NCBI GenBank assembly: GCA_019422525.1
Contig: JAHZDE010000020.1
Location: forward strand, 1 to 25,006
Direction: 5' to 3'
Length of the DNA: 25,006 bases
Source: Clostridiales bacterium
GTDB lineage: Bacteria; Bacillota; Clostridia; Oscillospirales; Acutalibacteraceae
The notes below the pieces were generated by a model. The model was not told the origin of the DNA and ran no database searches. It worked only from the letters and a program-made list of their open reading frames with translations. This document shows positions 21,154 through 25,006 of the stretch, piece after piece. Positions within the stretch are counted from its first letter, which is position 1, and every line of letters begins with the position of its first letter. A program made the translations under genes and the position numbers.

Positions 21154-21321
21154 TTACGCAGCGTTCGCTGCCATTTCCCGCCGTTCCAACCATTCCTCAA
21201 AATGTTCGCAGGTCTGGCGCTCAATGAGCTGCTCAAAGGCTTCCCGCATGGACTTCTCCCCGGAGAACTCCCGCACCACCACAAAACGGACTTTATTTTT
21301 CTGCTGTTTGCTTTTTCCCAT
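21154..21321 (-). CDS. Small charged protein upstream of the recombinase
   Basis: A 55-residue protein starting MGKSKQQKNKVRFVVVREFS and continuing with a helical, charged stretch (SMREAFEQLIERQTCEHFEEWLERRE). The ATG has GGAGG six bases upstream. Short proteins of this look commonly sit beside the recombinase in clostridial mobilizable elements and may assist excision or bind DNA, but no function is established to my knowledge. It lies 72 bp before the recombinase, with that gene's promoter in between. The reading frame is better supported than an overlapping longer one in another frame, which has no ribosome site. Confidence 0.75.
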   Translation of the reverse strand: MGKSKQQKNKVRFVVVREFSGEKSMREAFEQLIERQTCEHFEEWLERREMAANAA

Positions 21322-21358
21322 AGGCTACCTCCATAGAGAGACAGGCCGGACGGCAGCA

Positions 21359-21683
21359 CCGGCAACGAAGTCCGGCAACGAACCTCTGAAAACCTGTAAA
21401 CTATCGTCTGACCTGCAAATCTTACTTTATAAATTTTCTTGAAAAATCTCGTTGCTTTCGTTGCCGGAGGTAGAGATAGATATTAGAAAATGCCATATTT
21501 ACAGGCTTTTTCCGTATCCAGGCCGGAAAATTCCCGGCAACGACCCCGGCAACGGGCTGACAACCATCCCGGCAACAGACCGCCAATTTCAGGCGATCCA
21601 CTCCTTCGGAAGTTCCAGCTGGCGGCATTCTTCCTCCGTTAGCTCCACAAATCCATCTTCGTTGCCGGGCAGTTCGTTGCCGG
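21359..21683. repeat. Iteron-like array of CCGGCAACGA
   Basis: Six exact copies of CCGGCAACGA: plus-strand at 21359, 21372 and 21534; minus-strand at 21458, 21659 and 21674. Two near copies lie at 21546 (9/10) and 21569 (8/10). The array fills the gap between the 55-residue gene and the VapE-like gene and runs into the latter's 3' end, where it encodes GNELPGNED. Elsewhere in the window I noticed only a single 9/10 match (near 12158). Spacing is irregular. It may bind a replication or recombination protein. Confidence 0.8.
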
Positions 21684-22995
21684 AAACGTCCCGTTCCCAG
21701 CCCCTCTGCCTGCCATATCCGGCGAACATCCTCGGATTGGAGAAGGGTTTCCAGCCGGTCACCACCGTGTTCATGATCTCGTTGATATTGTGTAGCTGCC
21801 ACCGCTTCGGCTCGTCATAGGTGTGGCCCAGCGCCTCCTTGAAAAGTTGTTTGGAACAGACCATGCTGCCGGTGTAGTGTTCCAGAAAGCCCTGTATCTG
21901 CCCGGCCTCCGTATCCTCCGGCATGAAATCCTTTTGCACCTCTACAAGCTGACGCTGGATGGACTTGCTGAATTTCATGGAATAATGGCCGCTGCGGTAA
22001 ATCGTCATGGCCTCCGCCCAGACCTGCAAAAGATAGGCTCTGGAGGCGTCCTCGTCCTCCAAAATGTGAACCTCCGCATTCTCCTGGTAAATCATGATGG
22101 GAAGGAAACGCCGGTTCCCGGCCCGGTCAAGGGGCAAAAAGTCCAGTGTGTTGGACGAACCGCCGAACACGCACTGCCGCAGCCGGTCTTTAGGCTGAGC
22201 CTCGTAGGGCGTCCGGTAGGTTTCCTTCTGGCGGCTAATGAACGAGCGGATTTCCTCAATGCTTTTGGCGCTGCTGGTCGCCAGCATCTCCGACATTTCA
22301 ATGATCCAGTGGCCTTGCAGCTTCAAAAACACCCGGTCATCGTCCAGCTTTTTCAGATCATCGGAAAACCACTCGTCCCGGATTGCCAGCAATCGGAAGA
22401 AGCTGGACTTTCCAGCCCCCTGACCACCCACCAGACAGAGCATTTCCTCGTATTTGGAGCCGGGAGAAAACACCCGCCGGATGGCACCCAGCAGGAAGTG
22501 TTTCAGCATTTCCTCCACATAGTCGCTAATCTCCGCACCTAAGAAGTGATGGAGACAGGAGCGGATACGGGGCGTCCCGTCCCACACAAGGCTATTCAGC
22601 ACGTCCTGTATGGGATGGTAGCAGTTCTCATTCGCCACGATGGAGAGGGCCGCCGTCATCTTTTTCTCGCTGGTCAGGCCATAATTCTGCTCAAAATAGA
22701 GAAGCAGATACTTCACGTCCGTATCCGTCATGGCACTGGTATTCCTGCGCCAGCCCAGATCCCTCACAATGTCCACCCGGTCAGTCAGGAGGTTTAGGCG
22801 GATTGCCCCACGCAGGAGAGGGTCATGGCAGAACACCGTCCGGCAGTTGCCGATGGTGTTGGCGGGCTGGCCTTTGTCGGTGACGGAGAGGCTTTCCCGC
22901 ACCTCGTCAACGCTCTGCTCCGGCGCTAAGGCTTCGGCTGCGCTCATGGCGGCCTGCCGGGTGGCTGGCGGTAAACTCTGATATTCGCTGCTCAA
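21589..22995 (-). CDS. VapE-like (virulence-associated E family) helicase/ATPase
   Basis: A 468-residue protein of the VapE family, a primase-helicase-like P-loop ATPase found in mobile elements and satellites. Walker A is GGQGAGKSS (190-198), followed by FSDDLKKLDDDRVFLKLQGHWIIEMSEM with Walker B, and the later FGGSSNTLDFLPLDRAGNRRFLPI typical of the family. The last part reads into the CCGGCAACGA array. It starts with TTG at 22995, behind GAGGTGAGGAAGA, and overlaps the primase gene by 89 nt. With that primase it probably replicates the excised element, perhaps from the adjacent array. Confidence 0.9.
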   Translation of the reverse strand: MSSEYQSLPPATRQAAMSAAEALAPEQSVDEVRESLSVTDKGQPANTIGNCRTVFCHDPLLRGAIRLNLLTDRVDIVRDLGWRRNTSAMTDTDVKYLLLYFEQNYGLTSEKKMTAALSIVANENCYHPIQDVLNSLVWDGTPRIRSCLHHFLGAEISDYVEEMLKHFLLGAIRRVFSPGSKYEEMLCLVGGQGAGKSSFFRLLAIRDEWFSDDLKKLDDDRVFLKLQGHWIIEMSEMLATSSAKSIEEIRSFISRQKETYRTPYEAQPKDRLRQCVFGGSSNTLDFLPLDRAGNRRFLPIMIYQENAEVHILEDEDASRAYLLQVWAEAMTIYRSGHYSMKFSKSIQRQLVEVQKDFMPEDTEAGQIQGFLEHYTGSMVCSKQLFKEALGHTYDEPKRWQLHNINEIMNTVVTGWKPFSNPRMFAGYGRQRGWERDVSGNELPGNEDGFVELTEEECRQLELPKEWIA

Positions 22996-23560
22996 TCTTC
23001 CTCACCTCTTTTCCATACTCGGCAATCACGCTGGCCCGTTCCTCCATGCTGCCGGACAAGAAAATATCCAGCAGATACTCCGTATACGGTTTCTTTTGCA
23101 GGGCCTCCACGAACAGCGGGTTCCACGCTTCTTCCGGTGTCTGCGGGGCGTATTCCTGTTCCCATCGTTCCAGCAGATGCAGATAATCGCACAGCACCCG
23201 GAAACATTTCTGCTCCGCCTGCCGGTAGCGCAGTTCCTCGCTGATTTTCCGTTTGACCGGCCTCCTGCGGGGCGGGTCATGGCCTTTGGCGTCAAAACTG
23301 ACAGAGAAATCCTCCGCCAGCTTCAGAGCCGCTTCCTTGCTGCTCAGCCCGAACAGACGGGCGGTAAAATCAATCACATCCCCGTCCGCCTGACAGCCGA
23401 AGCAGTGGAACCGGCGGTCAACCTTCATGCTGGGATGTTTGTCATCATGGAAGGGACAGCAGACCATCCCGTTTCTGCCCACCGGAACTCCATAAATTTC
23501 CACAGCCTGCCTTGTGGTGACAGACTCCTTCACCGCTTCAAAAACATTCGATTTTCTCAC
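22907..23560 (-). CDS. CHC2 zinc-finger primase-like protein
   Basis: A protein of about 217 residues with a DnaG-type CHC2 zinc finger: GRNGMVCCPFHDDKHPSMKV and then FHCFGCQADGDVIDFTARL. The catalytic TOPRIM domain is missing; instead there is a helical, charged C-terminal part. Such short proteins pair with VapE-like ATPases in clostridial mobilizable elements. The start is uncertain: the conserved part begins at NVFEAVKESVTTRQA. I use GTG 23560, although its GGAG is too close. A frame back to GTG 23593 would begin inside a terminator hairpin and is unlikely. It overlaps the VapE-like gene, so they are coupled. Confidence 0.8.
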   Translation of the reverse strand: MRKSNVFEAVKESVTTRQAVEIYGVPVGRNGMVCCPFHDDKHPSMKVDRRFHCFGCQADGDVIDFTARLFGLSSKEAALKLAEDFSVSFDAKGHDPPRRRPVKRKISEELRYRQAEQKCFRVLCDYLHLLERWEQEYAPQTPEEAWNPLFVEALQKKPYTEYLLDIFLSGSMEERASVIAEYGKEVRKIEQRISEFTASHPAGRHERSRSLSAGAER

Positions 23561-23572
23561 CTCCAGACAGAG

Positions 23573-23608
23573 AAAAAGGCACCCGGTTTCCACAGAAAAT
23601 CAGGTGCC
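23573..23608 (-). terminator. Terminator after the relaxase gene
   Basis: Minus-strand GGCACC (23603-23608) pairs with GGTGCC (23578-23583) across a 19-nt loop, followed by five U. It begins right after the relaxase stop and precedes the primase start. Confidence 0.65.
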
Positions 23609-24853
23609 TCATAATTCCATATCGTGTTTCTTAGTCGGAGCGATCCGCCCCTCACGTTTCCAGCGTTCCCGGTTATTCCGGTCAGCGCTTTGTCTTGCCC
23701 TTGCCATTTTGTCCTTGATGGATTCTCTGGCTTTCTCCTTAATCTGCTCCTTACCGGCCTTCTTGACCTCCGGCTGCATAAGCGTTTTCTGGATTTTTGC
23801 CAGGGCGTTCTGCATGACGCGCTTGATTTTGGAAATCACTCCATCCAGCCGGGCGGCAGCGTAGTCACGCTCCTTCTGTGGGGCCTTCCGCTCCGGCGAA
23901 AGCACCCACTTTTTCGTTTCCTCAATCAGGCGAATATCTTCTTTGTGTGTCTCCTGCCGGACGGTATCGGTCACCACCTCCACCGCCTTGTCATAGGCCG
24001 CATCGGAAACATCATCCAGCAGCGTCTCCACGTCCTCGATTTTGAGCGTCAGTTCTTCCAGTTTCTTCTCCTGCGCCACCAGCTGCTCCTTCTGCTTCAT
24101 CAGGATATAGTCCTGTTTTTCCAGATACTCCCGCCCGCCGTAGGACGGCTCCTGATCCAGATGCAGCCCATGCCGCTTTGTGATGTCAAACAGGATCGTC
24201 CGGCAGACCGCATCGAAGGTCTGTTTCCGGTTATTATGCCTGCCTTTCGGCTTGTCCGGGTTCGGGAGAGGGATGCCCAGTTCCTCCAGCGCCTTCTCCT
24301 GCTGGGGACACAGTTCCCCGTAGCGGTTCTCACAGTCGAACACATGGCGCTCGTGGATATGGGGCGTCCCCTCGTCCAGATGGAGCGCCCAATCTAAGAT
24401 GTGAATATGGGACCCGAAGCGGCGCTCGAATTCCTCATAGAACTCGTTGACGATACGAAAGAGCGTTTCCGGCGAGACGAATTCTCCCATCGTGCCGATC
24501 TGGTAGATGCTTTCCTCCGGGCAGGTCTTATTGTTTTTCAGCAAGTCCTCCACGGTGCGGTTGCGCTCGGTGTGCCGGGTTTTCTCATTCCGGGCGTTCT
24601 GGGCCTCCACATGGCCGCCGTAATGCTCATAGTAGTACATCCGCTCAATTTCCTCGAAGCTGAAATCCGGCTGTTCCGGGTTCTCCCGGAACTCGTGTGT
24701 CGTGAAGCCCCGGTAGCAATCCCAGTAGATATTTTGCCTGGCTCGCTCAGCGTCAATGTGTTCGCTGTTCTCCACATCGAACCGGCGGTCATTGTGGCGG
24801 GGATTGTAGGTGCCATGCTTGCCGGAGCGCCCATTGTGTCGTGTCAGTTTCAA
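23609..24853 (-). CDS. Mob/Pre-type HUH relaxase
   Basis: A 414-residue mobilization relaxase that would nick the element at oriT and lead the strand into a host cell using another element's secretion channel. The N-terminal HNDRRFDVENSEHIDAERARQN segment resembles the Mob/Pre (MobV-like) opening, and ALHLDEGTPHIHERHVFD (about 156-173) supplies the metal-binding histidine motif. Tyr16 or Tyr43 could be the nicking residue, but this is not settled. A long charged coiled coil (about 230-400) follows. It starts with TTG at 24853, which has AAGGAGG eight bases upstream; a longer frame to 24913 has no such site. No own transfer ATPase or channel is present in the window, so the element is mobilizable rather than conjugative. 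Confidence 0.88.
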   Translation of the reverse strand: MKLTRHNGRSGKHGTYNPRHNDRRFDVENSEHIDAERARQNIYWDCYRGFTTHEFRENPEQPDFSFEEIERMYYYEHYGGHVEAQNARNEKTRHTERNRTVEDLLKNNKTCPEESIYQIGTMGEFVSPETLFRIVNEFYEEFERRFGSHIHILDWALHLDEGTPHIHERHVFDCENRYGELCPQQEKALEELGIPLPNPDKPKGRHNNRKQTFDAVCRTILFDITKRHGLHLDQEPSYGGREYLEKQDYILMKQKEQLVAQEKKLEELTLKIEDVETLLDDVSDAAYDKAVEVVTDTVRQETHKEDIRLIEETKKWVLSPERKAPQKERDYAAARLDGVISKIKRVMQNALAKIQKTLMQPEVKKAGKEQIKEKARESIKDKMARARQSADRNNRERWKREGRIAPTKKHDMEL

Positions 24854-25006
24854 ACACTTTCCCTCCTTCCTGTGAAGATGTTCCGGTGCCGGGGAAGGGC
24901 GGCGAAGCCGCAAATCCTGCGATAGTCTGCGTCAGGTAATACCCAGTACGAATTGACGCAAGGCATCAACTCTCCCTGGGCAAGGCGTTTCACCCTTGAC
25001 CCGATG
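24854..25006. other. Region upstream of relaxase with candidate oriT
   Basis: No gene is visible. TGCGTCA (24928-24934) and TGACGCA (24954-24960) form an inverted repeat around a 19-nt centre containing GGTAATACCCAGTACG. Position just upstream of the relaxase gene and this form suit an origin of transfer. No nick site can be named. The window ends at 25006, so part of the region may be missing. Confidence 0.45.

Noticed and set aside
21359..21683. The CCGGCAACGA array as a CRISPR
   Set aside because: Repeats are 10 bp, in both orientations, irregularly spaced and partly coding; there are no uniform spacers and no cas genes.
23561..23593. GTG at 23593 as the primase start
   Set aside because: It falls within the terminator hairpin of the relaxase transcript and adds residues not seen in the family.
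1..25006. tRNA, rRNA or antibiotic-resistance ribosomal protection genes
   Set aside because: I looked for these because Tn916-like backbones often carry them or use tRNA sites; none was recognised by eye in the window.

Overview
The window is about 25 kb of accessory DNA with near-balanced GC. It most likely comes from a gut-associated anaerobe of the Bacillota, class Clostridia. The grounds are strong AGGAGG ribosome sites, clostridial-type mobile-element genes (Tn916-like orf7/orf8 regulators, a large serine recombinase, a Mob/Pre-type relaxase, a VapE-like helicase and a CHC2 primase), many ferredoxin and nitroreductase genes, and a radical SAM/SPASM enzyme with an ACGX-repeat peptide. 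No rRNA, tRNA or core housekeeping gene was seen. Nearly all genes lie on the minus strand; the exceptions are three regulators, each divergent from the operon it probably controls.

Layout from left to right. (1) 1-1256: end of a Tn916-like module, with a terminator, a helix-turn-helix protein, a frameshifted sigma-like gene and a leader region. (2) 1210-5711: a LysR regulator divergent from an operon of aldo/keto reductase, flavodoxin-like reductase, short-chain dehydrogenase and MATE efflux pump. (3) 5930-9130: cassette 1, in which an HxlR regulator is divergent from a PNPOx-like flavoprotein, a PNPOx-ferredoxin fusion, a zinc-type macrodomain and a class M sirtuin (SirTM). (4) 9173-9491: a TraG/VirD4 tail and a 34-bp repeat. 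(5) 9497-16043: cassette 2, in which a second HxlR is divergent from an ACGX-repeat peptide, a radical SAM/SPASM enzyme, three nitroreductase-family proteins, a second macrodomain, a second SirTM and a DUF5131 protein. (6) 16058-16340: a serine-recombinase tail, the second copy of the 34-bp repeat and a decayed copy of the left leader and terminator. (7) 16369-19326: a TIGR04076-like protein, the 'radical SAM mobile pair' A and B with its MarR regulator, and a flavin reductase behind a near-consensus promoter. (8) 19400-25006: the backbone of a mobilizable element, with serine recombinase, a 55-residue protein, an iteron-like CCGGCAACGA array, VapE-like ATPase, CHC2 primase, relaxase and a possible oriT.

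The most interesting content is the two parallel cassettes. Both have an HxlR regulator with a single N-terminal cysteine, a shared operator-like motif, flavin and iron-sulfur redox proteins, then a macrodomain overlapping a SirTM by about 50 nt. SirTM is known as a protein ADP-ribosyltransferase and its linked macrodomain as the matching hydrolase. The usual partners, the GcvH-like carrier protein and lipoate ligase, are absent, so the target is unknown. The simplest reading is a duplicated, mobile, redox-responsive reversible ADP-ribosylation system, one copy of which is co-transcribed with a cysteine-rich ribosomally made peptide and its maturase. Tails of two unrelated mobile-element genes, each joined at the same base to the same repeat, suggest that the region grew by stacking modules.
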